Shown piece by piece: positions 1-10,686 of a stretch of 64,000 bases of DNA. The stretch lies in contig NC_135250.1 of the NCBI RefSeq assembly GCF_964204865.1, positions 31,921,395 to 31,985,394 of the forward strand, written 5' to 3'. Position 1 is the stretch's first letter. Every line of letters begins with the position of its first letter. The notes under the pieces were generated by a model that had not been told where the DNA came from, ran no database searches, and saw only the letters and a list, made by a program, of their open reading frames with translations. Made by a program: the position numbers and the translations under genes. The DNA comes from Styela clava (Eukaryota; Chordata; Ascidiacea; Stolidobranchia; Styelidae).

Positions 1-14
1 TTTATATTTTCCAG

Positions 15-3000
15 GGAGTCTGGCAACCGGTAATCAGCAACCTAATACCCGTTCAACCACGAGAGGCGATGAAGAGCGAGACCGTCAACCAGGACCGTTG
101 TAAGTCGATAACTATTGATATTTTCACACTATCGATCTGAACAAGTCTCTTTGCAGAAGAATGCTAGTAGTTGTTAAACCATCGGCTTGGCTTGACAGTC
201 ATGCTGGGATCTAAATAAAAACTTGCCATTCCATAGCTTTTACGCGGCATGAAGTCACAGGTTCAAATCTCATAGGATGATAATTATGTACAAGAAGATT
301 GCTGGACTCCTCACCGCTATAGGCTGGTTCTATACCGACGTACTTATTTCTAACGCACAGCAAAATGCACCTAACATGTGTCTATTAAATATATACGACA
401 AAATGTGGCCTAGCCCAGGGCTACTTAACTATTTTTACCGAAGATCCGCATACAAAACTTCAAAATTATTTGGGTCCGGCCTTTCCAGAAATTATATTTT
501 GGCATCCTTTAACGCACACTTCCTCGGCCTGCTAATGATTATTAGCTAATCAAGATTATTATGGCGATTTAGTTCTTTTTATATATATTCAAAACTGTAA
601 AAGTCATTTTATAAAAGAAAACTTTAAAAGTGGGGCTGATGATTCAAAATAAAGAATTAGGTGCGGTCCAAACCAAATACTCGGAAGATCAGATTCGTAC
701 CGCGGTCCGCCAGTTGAGTAGCCCTTGCCTAGCCAACAAAAATCACCCCTTTGGCCGGCGACAAGAACTTCAATTTGTGAAAACATATTCGACCATTCAT
801 CAGATTCAACTACAAAAGTAGGAATCGCAGTTCGTATCAAATGCAATTGTTTATCTTTTATCTCCAAGTTTACAATCGATTTTCTTATCTTTTAACACAG
901 ATATTGATATGGTGGTCGGTTCCAACAACTTGGACGGCTCACAAATTGCGTCATCAGCCGTGGACGTGGACAGTGAAACGTGGTACTATGACGTTGTACG
1001 TGACGTCACATCTCGTACGTCAGAATTTAATGATTGGGATGAAAGTGACGTTGGAAAAAGAATGAAAGTAGGTTATACCTTGGCGTGTAAAAAACAATAA
1101 AATTCTTCTCTGATAAAATAATTCCTTCTCGACTGGGAAACGCTGCTATAAAGGAGTGCTATCGTCACCTTTTTATGTTTTTCATACTTTGTGGGAGTTG
1201 ACCTCGATGAACGAAAAGTCGTATCGCTCCCTCCTGCCCATGCCAAAACAATTTCAATTGCTGTTGCCATTTTATAGATGACTGTATTTTGGTTGACGAA
1301 AGAATAAAGCTCTCTCTCGCGCGCGCTCTCAAACGCCAATACTACTATATGCGACTCATAATCACGCCTTTCCCAAATAACGCTCCATACAATCAGTCAC
1401 TAATATTCAACAATTGTATTTTGATCATTCAACATATTTCATCCTTTTCAGATGTTCAAACTATTCTACGGCGGTTTCTATGGAGATTTCAACGCTTCGT
1501 TACCTCGGTTGAAGAATGCATTGAGCACGGTGATCTACAGCGACCAACTATACGAGACTTGGGCTCAAGAGGTATTTGTGTTAAAACTGTTGTGCACAAA
1601 GCAGTGCTGTGTCAATGGTATTTGACCTTTAACCCCAACGTTGTTCTATAACAGTGGTTCCCTTTTAAGGCTCGTGGCTAGGACTGGATATAGGACAGAT
1701 ATTCCCTTGTGTATGACTTTTTTTATTGTGATTCATAAATGTCAATGATGGAATACAATTGATTTTGTTTTATATCATTTCTTCAACTTCGAATCAATTG
1801 AAAAACGAGTTCGGCTCCCGCATCTGCGTTGAACATTTTTGACTTAAACTCCGAGAAAGTTTACTTTTTTGCAACAAAAACATTTCGAATTGAACATTCG
1901 AATCAAATTGAATTGTAAATCATTCGAATCGGTTCAAATGAAAATTTTGAATCGTCGCCATATTCGTTTTAAATGACGCACAGCCTGAACAACCCCAACC
2001 TGGTTCACATGCTATGTTCAGGTAAAGTCAATACTTACATATGGCTTTTTGGACACGTAGTGGACAGCGATGATTTGTTGTTATTACTTATTGATTTTAA
2101 TCGGTAAGTATGTTGATAGGTATTTGTCTGTGTGTATGTCTGTTAGATGCACGCGATATCTCACGAAAGCGAGGTTGAATCTGTTCCAAATTGTGCATGT
2201 GCATTCATCATATCTCGGCCCAAAATCCTATTGATTTTGGGCAAATTATGTCGTATAATTAGAGAGTTAATAATTAATTAGTAAAGGGACACAAGGTGTC
2301 ACTATGGAGTAAGAGCGTTGTTTTGGGGATCCCCTAACTTTTGATCGATAAGTCTTCGGACTCTGACCGATATTCTCGTGTTGTTCTCTGACACGTTTTG
2401 AAGAAATCGCCTTTTACTTTGATTACTGAACCAATTGCTTTGAAATTTTCAGTAGTTAGAATTTTTCTCCAGAAGGCTATTGCTTTTTTTGCTATGACGT
2501 CATCAAAACTATGTGGCTCTACGTGTCCATATATTTGAGCACAACTCTCTTGTTCCTTTATAGTGAGGTAATCATGAAACATGTTTCTTATTGTGTGTGG
2601 CAACTCAGCAAAAAGTCTGTCTGAGGGAATTCATGATTTTAGTAATTTGTGTGTCTGAAGGAATCGTTACAATAGAAAGTCACGTGCAATTATTTAACAA
2701 CCAAGTATTCGAAATTCGACTCAAAAAAAAAAATAATTTGATTCGATTCTTTGATCATCTGGTTTTAGGGAATGCCAATCCTTAATGACTCCGATCACCA
2801 CCAATACAAATATGAAACTCCGAGTGCGGTGAATATAAAAAATACGACCTCATTTTGGCATCTTGAAGTCAGAAAAACACAACAAACCTCGGCACTCCCG
2901 TAGTCTGTGTACAATACGTTAATTTTCCATGTTTAGTTCCATTACGAGTTCGGAGACTGTCTGTGTTAGCCACGTGAATATACCCCCTGCCCACAGGTTT

Positions 3001-6000
3001 CAGTCGATTCACACAACTAGATGTAAAGTAGGCGAACAGCATTAGTTACCTTCATAGTGGTACACACACTTCTGGAGCGCTCAAACCTCGAGTCTCAGAC
3101 GAAAAAGGGGGTTACAAGTCGTGAGGGAATGAGTCTTTGTATTCAAACGTATCAAAATAATCACATAAATTATTTTTTAGATTGCAATGACGCAGCATGC
3201 CAGATCAATATATAAATATTCCTTCAGGGTAAGCGGAGGTGGTAGCCGAATGGTAAGTTGAATAATTGCTTTTCTGTGCAACTAATCGATCATTTTAGTT
3301 CAAAATTTCAGTTCCTGAAAACAGTTGCTGCCTCACACATCTATAGGTTTGATGCATGAGGGAATAAAATTTTAATTGCCTTTTCTGACAACAATGGGTA
3401 TTTGTCCGCAACGCTCAAACAAAGAGGTGCATTGGCTTTTTGATTGAAATCAATCATTAGATGTCAATCAAACTCTTTCCATATCGTTGCGAAGTCCCTG
3501 CAGTTCGCGGATTCGCAGGTTGTTCTGAAATTTTGAAACATTTTATGTGATAAGTTTGCTCAAAGAAAAGTCGCCTTCTTTATAATCTAGCAATCAATAG
3601 AGCATAGCCAGTCAGAATATTTTATATGGTAAACGAAATATGACAATGCTGCAACGTAATTCGAATGTGAATTTTTTATTGCCCAGGGAGCAGCTAACGG
3701 CGAAGAGCTTCCCTACTTGTTCGGTCTCTCAAGTTCCGCTGACGAGACGCTCTCAAATGAAATGATGAGGATGTGGTCGGAGTTCGCTAAATCCGGGTTT
3801 GTGGAAGTATTTTTAAGCGTATTCTCGTCCTTCACTCTAAACATGGCTCTGTATCCATTAAGACCTCAAAAGCAACATCTTTTTGGAAAACAGAAATTGT
3901 CCAGGTTCAGCATTATCTGCTCAATTCATTATCGTCGTTTCCTTCACCATCAAGTCCATGCATATGAAAATCAAATATCTGACTAACTAATCCCATACCC
4001 GACATGGCCCGGTAGTCAACAATAGCCCGTAGTTCGACATATCGGCTTTCCTCACCATGGGGAAAACGAGTTCTCATATGGTAAACCTCATAAATGAGAT
4101 CTCATATAGCTACGCTATCAGCCCCATCGCATTTTCCAAACTTTGCAAATCTGTCACCCATAATTCGACGATCTTATAAACTCATTCGAATGTTCACAGG
4201 ACCTTCTCCAGTGATATGACGTCAGATCCGTTTACACCTTACTCCTCTTCCGGTGATGGAACTTGTAGAAATACGGTTGTCCTAAACGACGGCAATGACG
4301 GCGTAACCAATGACAACGACTTGGAAACACCCAGGAACTGGGAATTTTGGGAACATTATTATTTAACAATGGGTATAATATGACGTCATAACTATTCTAA
4401 TTACTAATTTAATATATCATAAATTAAATAAATAACCGCATCCTAGTGCATGTTTATTTCTTCGCAATACGATATAGTCATAGTATTTAAAATGTTATTT
4501 GGATTCTTTCTACCATGATTTTGTACATTGGCAATAGCTTGCCTAAAGTCTTGTATAAATATCAAACTTGTAATATAAGTAAAGGCTTTGTATAAGTTGT
4601 AATATAAAGCCCCTTAAATATCAAAGTTTAATCGAATTTAGATCGTTTTTTTTTTTTAATTTCAACCGGAGCAAAACACTGCTGGACTTGAGGACTCACC
4701 TAATCGCTTGTGAGACTTAACTTAGATTGGCTCTACTACGGATCCTGTGACATGTACTAAACAAAGCGCCAGTGTAATTTAACTCAATTATTCACTCGAC
4801 TGGAGATGTTTCATGACTCGCGATTTAAAGACCTCTACCCAATACTGTAAGATTTACCTCACTGATTGACTCGAATTAGGACCCGGACTCGGATGATGAG
4901 CTTAGACTCGACTTGATTTGTGACTCGCGATTTCGGGATTCATCCTATACAGTGAGACCTAACTCAGTGATCGACTCGACTCGGCTCGGACTTCGATGAT
5001 TCTGACTCGCGATTTTGGATCCAACACTATAAGGTATTATCCCACTGATTGACTCGACATAGAAGCCGGACTCTGACTCGACTTGACTCATGACTCTATT
5101 TGTCTCTCGATTTAGGGTCTCCCACCCAACACAGTAAAGTTGACTCAATGATTGACTCGACTCTGTACCCAGATTCCAAGGACTCTCGATTTAGGAACTT
5201 ACATCTAAAATATTTGTCCGGAGCCAACTACTAATAAGCCCGATTCATCCTATTTACCTCATTTTCCTGCAGGTCTTTCGTGCTCACAAGATCCAAGCGA
5301 ACCGGGTACCGAAGATCCGCATAGTCCAAGCAATCCGGATACTGGTGGAGATAAAATCTGTGAAGCAGGAGTTTGGTCTGACGCAGGTATGGTCTCACAC
5401 ATAAATGGTGGCTTTCAATTATACCCAATGTTGACTTCGAACGAAAGAAGTTTTATCACCTCAAAAATTTGAATCACGGTTCAAAGGTTATGTCAGTAGG
5501 CGGAAGAGCAAGTTGAAAAGTACACTAAGAAGGGTGCTCCCGTAGTATGTGTGCCAAGATGGCGCACAACCTGATAATTCTAAGCTAGTACACATAAGGC
5601 ATGATTACATGTCCATCAAAATCAGTCCAGCGAACCGGTTCGGTCAAAGGGGTCTCGGAGACTACTTAGTGCCCTCGATTACATGTCCAAACCAACAAGC
5701 TGAGAACAGTTTTGGATTGGCCGGATTAAATCAAATAAGTCATGATTTGCAAACACTGCATATATTTTATTTCCAATAAATTCATAAATTGAATACAAAT
5801 GTTAATAAGGGTATCAAAATTGAATGCACGTTCTTGATTTAAATTCTTTGAAGTTATTTGCAGAATATTATGAGGGGTTGCTTTCCCGTTGAAATTTGCC
5901 CACAATCTAGGAAGCAAAACGACAAATTTATTGGGGGCATAAAAGATAGACGATTTAGAATCTAGAAATTTTAGATCATTTTGGCCGACCATCCAGCGTT

Positions 6001-7415
6001 CAACGCTGCAGACTACTGGCACCTTACGCCACACGATCCATTCAAAAATCACAGTAGGCCTACAGTTACCAGTAGTCTACTGGCAACTAAATTAAAACAA
6101 TTACATTTTATCAACCAAACACTTGTGTGAAGTGGGCTCATCATATGTAAACAGAAGCACTTTCATTATTTAATATCGCCCTACTACTGCGACGTTACCG
6201 ACACTGAAGCTTTGTATTTATGCTGGTACCGGTATGTACAGTAAGGGTACCGGTACCAGCTAGGATGCGGTATGGCTGTATGGTGCAATTCCAAAAGAAT
6301 TCTCAATGCAAACTGAAGTCGTACTGCGCTCAGTTTATACCAATAAATCTTTAGACATCAAGATTTAATTCTCTGTTTCAAAACAACAACCTATCATGCC
6401 AATATGCCGCATCGAGATCCCACCAGTACCGGTATTTTAAATTTGTGTTCAGCAGCGACACAATAGATGCAGAAGATGTTTAAATTAAACTTGCCCTATC
6501 TAGCTGAATTTTTATTAGTTTAAAAAAGCAACTCACCTACCAGATATGAAAAAAAAAAACTTCCGTACCTCCTTCAATCACGGTGATTCACGATTTCTCG
6601 AGTAGCACGGCGAAGCAACTGAGCAAGACCGGTTGGCTCACTCCCAGACCTCCTAAATAGGAGGTCTGATGTTCTGGACCGATAGCACGGATTCGAATCG
6701 CAGGCGATCCACTGAAGCGTGAATATGTGGTCTGCTAGACCGGTTCCAGCGGACATGTAATCAGGCCTATACTATGTTCAGGTTGTGCGCCATCTTGGTA
6801 CACATATGACGGGAGCACTTTAGAAAGCGCACTGCTAATAGAGTGGTCCAGCCTCGAAAGTCTAAAATGCGTTTCAAGCTACGAAAAATTGCCGTGTATG
6901 ACACAAAACATTCCAAAAGCAGGGGTGCCAAACCTTACATATCTGAAAACCTGGTTAAGCTCTTGCTTGCATTGCCAACGCAGTCAGGCCTCCAGTTAGC
7001 AATTGAACACGGACCGCTGATATTAGAATTCGAACTGATCGAGCTAATAGAAACCCCGACTACTTGCATTCACTAATGATAGATTAGACTCCGATTTATT
7101 CAGCTCTCACAACAGAAAACCTCTTATTTTTATCCAGGCGTCGACATGTCGAATGACGTAGCAGGTGCCTTGCTGATAACCTTCATCTGCTTGACGGCCG
7201 TTTTGTTGTTCATGTTTATCTTCTCCTGCTGGCAAAGCAATAAAATGAAGTGAGTATTTTATTGGCACGAAATGTATCTGGATTATTTTGTGGTTGCTGA
7301 ACTTTCTTGTTTCATCCACGTAAAACGCTTCATTCCTTACAGGAAAAAGATAAAGAAACTCTTGTCAGACGACTATGATGGTTCGGTGGTTTCCAACATG
7401 TCATCGAAGCTGTAG
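15..7415 (+). CDS. Neuroligin/cholinesterase-like adhesion protein, 3' part (nine exons)
   Basis: Type I membrane protein of the alpha/beta-hydrolase cholinesterase family, probably a cell-surface adhesion molecule. Exons 15-99, 901-1067, 1452-1571, 3181-3252, 3687-3796, 4200-4372, 5273-5386, 7138-7249 and 7343-7415 join by GT-AG in compatible phases (1,0,0,0,2,1,1,2) to 341 residues ending at TAG; the 5' part lies before the window. The C-lobe reads like the family: YIDMVVGSNNLDGS at the catalytic-acid strand, then GAANGEELPYLFG at the catalytic-histidine loop, then MMRMWSEFAKSG. The histidine is Asn, so it is probably non-catalytic like neuroligin, gliotactin or neurotactin. An acidic Ser/Pro-rich stalk (exons 6-7) leads to one hydrophobic helix (exon 8, VAGALLITFICLTAVLLFMF) and a basic tail of about 30 residues ending SSKL. 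Known: the family fold. Inferred: adhesion role. Not a one-to-one neuroligin call, since the tail is far shorter than in neuroligins. Confidence 0.85.
236..345 (+). mobile_element. SINE fragment in intron 1 of the esterase-like gene
   Basis: Contains the B box AGGTTCAAATC and the following GATTGCTGGACTCCTC of the common tRNA-derived SINE, diverged and without the 3' body. Confidence 0.7.
416..726 (+). mobile_element. hAT MITE, TSD GCCTAGCC
   Basis: Ends CAGGGCTACTTAACTA and, inverted, AGTTGAGTAGCCCTT, flanked on both sides by GCCTAGCC (408-415 and 727-734). It is 311 bp with no coding capacity. Relatives lie at 42838-43153 and 49486-49801. It sits in intron 1 of the esterase-like gene. Confidence 0.9.
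2045..2570 (-). mobile_element. GGACACGT-family repeat, split by a 300-bp repeat
   Basis: Both edges carry the family signatures: TTGGACACGTAGTGGACA on the left and CTCTACGTGTCCATATAT on the right. The interior matches the copies at 48095, 48830 and 40236. A separate repeat (2085-2379) interrupts it. Confidence 0.75.
2085..2379 (+). repeat. 300-bp repeat family, copy 1
   Basis: Begins ACTTATTGATTTTAATCGGT and ends near CCGATATTCTCG. Contains the family landmarks GTATGTTGATAGG, ATGCACGCGATATCTCA, AAAGCGAGGTTGAATCT and GGTGTCACTATGGAGTAA. It shares these with copies at 23559, 37255, 41718, 59411 and 60531. Confidence 0.8.
2891..3081 (+). mobile_element. GG-CTCC family MITE, TSD CAAACCTC
   Basis: Starts GGCACTCCCGTAGT, ends CTTCTGGAGCGCT, and is flanked by perfect CAAACCTC repeats at 2883-2890 and 3082-3089. 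It is 191 bp, inside intron 3 of the esterase-like gene. Confidence 0.85.
3937..4080 (+). mobile_element. SINE 3' fragment
   Basis: Matches the 3' body of the common SINE (CATCAAGTCCATGCAT, CTAATCCCATACCCGACATG, ATCGGCTTTCCTC) without the tRNA head. It lies in the intron after esterase exon 5. Confidence 0.7.
4790..5205. repeat. Degenerate minisatellite of GACTCG-rich units
   Basis: About five imperfect units of some 80-107 bp, each with GACTCGCGATTT or CTCTCGATTTAGG and then GATTGACTCGACT. The landmark recurs near 4815, 4922, 5004, 5105 and 5180. It lies in the intron between esterase exons 6 and 7. Confidence 0.8.
5533..6819 (+). mobile_element. GG-CTCC family MITE split by a 1.17-kb element
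   Basis: The left half (5533-5596) starts GGTGCTCCCGTAGTATG and the right half (6770-6819) ends CATATGACGGGAGCACT. Removing 5597-6769 plus one TA restores a hairpin MITE like that at 41218. The outer flanks CTAAGAAG and TTAGAAAG agree only partly. Confidence 0.75.
5597..6769. mobile_element. TA-flanked DNA transposon, about 1.17 kb, non-coding
   Basis: The ends are inverted: AGGCATGATTACATGTCC on the left and, read inward from the right, TAGGCCTGATTACATGTCC. TA lies on both sides at the point where it breaks the MITE, as for Tc1/mariner. A second inverted pair (CAGCGAACCGGTTC and GACCGGTTCCAGCG) lies just inside. No transposase was recognised. The interior also has a palindromic GACCTCCTAAATAGGAGGTC. 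Confidence 0.7.
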
Positions 7416-7441
7416 AAAAAGGAATGAATTCAACTTTATAC

Positions 7442-7763
7442 TCAGTGGTTCTCAAAACTTTTTAAGCCCCCCCCCCTCCCCCCTTTTCTAGAATTAGTCT
7501 TGCGCCCCACCTCAAAAAAACTAATTATCTAAAAAAAAGTTATAAATAACCGATATTAAGGCGGAAATATGTTTTATTCGAAATATACGTTGAAAATGCG
7601 TGTATAGAACGTAAATATCCGAAATGAAGAAATGTAATTTACCAAAAGAAGGCAGGCAAGATCAAATCTAAAAATGCTTTATATTTTAATTGGCTTCACG
7701 CCCCCTTAAGAATTGTCTACGCCCCTACGTGGTGGTACGCGCCCCACAATTTGAGAACGACTG
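7442..7763 (+). mobile_element. hAT MITE
   Basis: Ends CAGTGGTTCTCAAAACTTTT and TTTGAGAACGACTG are inverted, with C-rich GCCCC sequence just inside as in local relatives. No clear target duplication remains. It starts 27 bases past the stop codon of the esterase-like gene. Confidence 0.7.
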
Positions 7764-8001
7764 ATAAACATTTCCCGAATTAGTGATTTTGCTTACTTTC
7801 AATTTACATTAACGAAATCCCGGCTTTAAGGAGCTAAAAAATGCTGACTAATTATTAATAAAAAAGGCAGTCTTCGGTCCAACTGTCTTGTATATATCGA
7901 AACCAGTGCCGTATCTACGTAAAATGGCGCCGATGGTAAAGTTGAAAAATGCACCCCTTGATCGTTGACTGACATTTTATAACGACTGTTGTTGAATTGA
8001 G

Positions 8002-8113
8002 GATTCTCCCGAAGTATTCGTAGCAAGATGGCGCACAACCTGAACATAGTATGCGTACCAGGTTGAGGTTGTTCAGGTTGTGCATCATCTTGGTACGAAT
8101 TCTCCGGAGCGCC
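8002..8113. mobile_element. GG-CTCC hairpin MITE, TSD GAATTGAG/GAATCGAG
   Basis: A 112-bp near-palindrome around GGCGCACAACCTGAACA and its complement, ending GGAGCGCC. The flanking octamers match at seven of eight positions. Confidence 0.8.
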
Positions 8114-8994
8114 GAATCGAGATACTTGTACGTTATTATTTGAGAAAAAATACAAGTTCCTACTAATTTCGATATGAAATTATTTGATTGAAAAGTTTTA
8201 CCCATTTTGCACCCCCGGTACGATTTATGGCTGCCATAACCTAGATACGCCACTGATCGAAGCCCCATCTCCGTATTTTTTTGGGGGTGGGGTTTGATTA
8301 CTGTAGTTGTCACGAAATATTTATGACGGACTCGCACTGTAAAAACTACTGTAATTTTGCTGTAATTGGAAGAAATTTTGACAAATGTAGACTAGAATGC
8401 CACCCAGAAGCGTAGCGAGTAATTCTTAATGACGGGAGGAAGGTAGGGGGATTTTGATATTTCTAATTGCTGAGTTTGACCTCTATTAGCTAGTTTCCGG
8501 GGTTTCAAGAGTTTTGGGCTGAGTTTTGAACGTTTCAAGCTACGAAAATTGCTATGTATATGATACAGAAAAATCCTTTTTTCACATTCTAAAAAAGAGG
8601 GCCCTCATCGAACCTCATACCCCTAGGGCTACGCCTCTGGACTGCCGCCAACCAAGTCCGTGCATGCAAACCTGGCTCCATCATTTTCTTGTGTAATCTG
8701 GCAACTACTTTCTAATTTCAATAAATCTTTCTGTACCTGGCGATTGTCTCGAAATGTTTCAAAGTCTCCAGTGCTTTTTTGTTTCAATTAGAATTTTTAA
8801 ATGGTCGATTTTATTAACCGAATAATTGAAAATATACGCCAATAATAAATATTTGAAAAATACTGGACAAATTTTTCACCATTAGGCAGAGTTGAGCAGA
8901 AGTCCTTTAACCGCAAGTCGAGGTTTTTCCGAGCAAGATCAGTCCGAGCAATCTGAAAAAGTCTCAAATTTTTAGTTTTTAGGGAGGCAATTTT
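8114..8994. other. Intergenic, no gene seen
   Basis: AT-rich sequence with scraps of repeats (CCTAGATACGCCACTG, also at 31.8 kb) and a SINE-like GCCAACCAAGTCCGTGCATG near 8650. No exon was supported. Confidence 0.5.
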
Positions 8995-9137
8995 GGTACT
9001 CCCGTAGTATGTGTGCCAGGTTAGGGTTGGGCCATCATTTTATTCCGATTTTTTCTATTTTAGTTCTATTACGAGTTCGGGACTGTCTGTGTTACCCTAA
9101 CACCGTGTTAGTCAAGTGAATATACTACTGGAGCGCT
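8995..9137 (+). mobile_element. GG-CTCC family MITE, TSD GCAATTTT
   Basis: Starts GGTACTCCCGTAGTATG and ends CTACTGGAGCGCT, with perfect GCAATTTT at 8987-8994 and 9138-9145. It is 143 bp. Confidence 0.85.
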
Positions 9138-9309
9138 GCAATTTTTTTGTATAGTGACGTAATACGAAGCTTACTCGTGCCTTTTGTCGAAGCTGTCACA
9201 CTTACTGATGGGAACTGCATAAATACCGTTGTCTTAGACCAGAACTACTTAAATATTTTCACAAAAGTTCCGTTTACGAAACTTCAAAATTACTGAAGTC
9301 CGGACATTA

Positions 9310-9560
9310 CAGAAAATTCTTTAGTTGGGGTGGAGATTCTTCAGTTGATCCCGTTTCCCAATTGAAGAATATCCCTCTCCCCCAACCCACCTAAGCCGAC
9401 AATACCAGCTGATCCTTTATTTGACCTGGACTAATTATTTGGTTAAGATTAGATGGTCTTAGTTGGGGTGGAGATACTACAGTTGGTCTAACTTGAGGTG
9501 AAGATTCTTCAGTTGGGTAGCCTGGGGAATATTCTTCAGTTGATCCCAAGTATTTATACA
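9310..9560. repeat. Degenerate short repeats around GGAGATTCTTCAGTTG
   Basis: Several imperfect copies of GTTGGGGTGGAGATTCTTCA and CTTCAGTTGATCCC in both orientations. Possibly an old minisatellite. No gene. Confidence 0.6.
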
Positions 9561-9659
9561 AGCCGCAATAGTTATGTCAGCCGACTAATTCGCTATCGTT
9601 CGTTTCTTGTCCGATAATAAGATTGTGGAGTGGTAGAGAAAAAGAGATAAGAAGGCTGA

Positions 9660-9815
9660 ATCATATGGCGAAAAACCGCCTCTAATTTGTTAAGCCCGTT
9701 ATTTGTTTTCAGCAGCATGGACTTGATAGTGGAGGAAGCCACAACGGACCAGCTGACAGCTGTTATGTGAAGCACTCTACGGCGGGGAGGCGTCCAGCAT
9801 TCTTTCCGCACTCAA
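9660..9815 (-). mobile_element. SINE fragment next to tRNA-Lys
   Basis: Carries the reverse-strand SINE landmarks CATATGGCG, GCATGGACTTGATAGTGG and the CTACGGCGGGGAGGCGTCC segment, but lacks the tRNA head. Confidence 0.75.
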
Positions 9816-9888
9816 TAATCAAACCATTGCACATATGTATGATCACGCAAAGTCGACTTGTCATTAGACCGGGCAGATAAATAGGGCT

Positions 9889-9892
9889 AAAA
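9889..9892 (-). terminator. Pol III T4 terminator of tRNA-Lys
   Basis: TTTT on the minus strand starts four bases beyond the discriminator base of the tRNA-Lys gene, at the usual place for RNA polymerase III termination. Confidence 0.75.
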
Positions 9893-9895
9893 CTG

Positions 9896-9968
9896 CGCCC
9901 AACGTGGGGCTCGAACCCACGACCGTTGGATTAAGAGTCCAACGCTCTACCGACTGAGCTAGCCGGGC
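9896..9968 (-). tRNA. tRNA-Lys (anticodon CTT)
   Basis: The reverse complement folds into a complete 73-nt cloverleaf. The acceptor arm is GCCCGGC paired with GTTGGGC (two G-T pairs). The A box is TAGCTCAGTCGG, the anticodon loop CTCTTAA with anticodon CTT, and the T arm has GGTTCGAGCCC as B box. The discriminator base is G. A T4 run lies four bases past the 3' end, a normal RNA polymerase III stop, so the gene looks functional. Confidence 0.97.
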
Positions 9969-10588
9969 GACGACTACTAAACCGAGAGGGCTTGTGTATA
10001 AAGCAAGGGTAGTTTACTTGTTTCATTTTGCCGGCTAATTGAACGCTTGGAATGTAGAGTGCATCGACGTATATGGAATAAATATATCTTAAGTATGTTC
10101 TAGTGGAAATTGTGTCAGTATGGCAGCAGCACCGTGGGTTATGTATTCCAGCCTATCCGCCAAAGTTCATGCATCTGAAAAGATTAACTGGTTAACTATT
10201 AATAACTCAACATAGACTGGTTACCGGACAACTGCCCGAAAGTTTAATCCTATCGCGTATATTGTTTGTTTAATTCTAGCCCAAGCCTAATTTAATTGAG
10301 TTGGTGTTTTTGTGTGCGTGCTGGTGGGAAGGCACGTGATTTTTCTCATGTTTTAAACTTCTTTAAAGATTTTGCTTGCACTCCAGAATTCTCCATTTTC
10401 TCTCCAAAATTCTATCCTAATTCACACTGTAACATGGAAACCATAAATGTTATTAACGTTTCTACGAAAAGCATATATCAGTTTTGCAAAAGACATTTAG
10501 TCTCGTATTTCAGTTATGCATGGGGTTCCATTTGAAATGAGATGGTTGCCGATACGAAAGAATTATGACCAACTCAATTAGATGGGTT

Positions 10589-10686
10589 TGTTTCCGCCCG
10601 GGCACGAACCGGGGACCTTTCGCGTGTTATTATTTTTTTTTTGTGTGTGTGTTAGGCGAACGTGATAACCACTACACTACGGAAAC
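10589..10686 (-). tRNA. tRNA-Val (anticodon AAC) interrupted by 25 nt; likely decaying or with unusual intron
   Basis: The flanks fold as a tRNA-Val: acceptor GTTTCCG/CGGAAAC, A box TAGTGTAGTGG, anticodon arm TTCGC/GCGAA with loop CTAACAC, and discriminator A. A 25-base insert of CA repeats, then a run of A, then AATAATAACA sits between bases 37 and 38, the canonical site of tRNA introns. The T loop reads TTCGTGC, so the nearly universal A58 is T, which also spoils the B box. No T4 run occurs just downstream. Metazoan tRNA-Val normally lacks an intron. The sum favours a tRNA gene that gained a microsatellite-like insertion and is decaying, though removal of the insert as an intron cannot be excluded. 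Confidence 0.75.
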
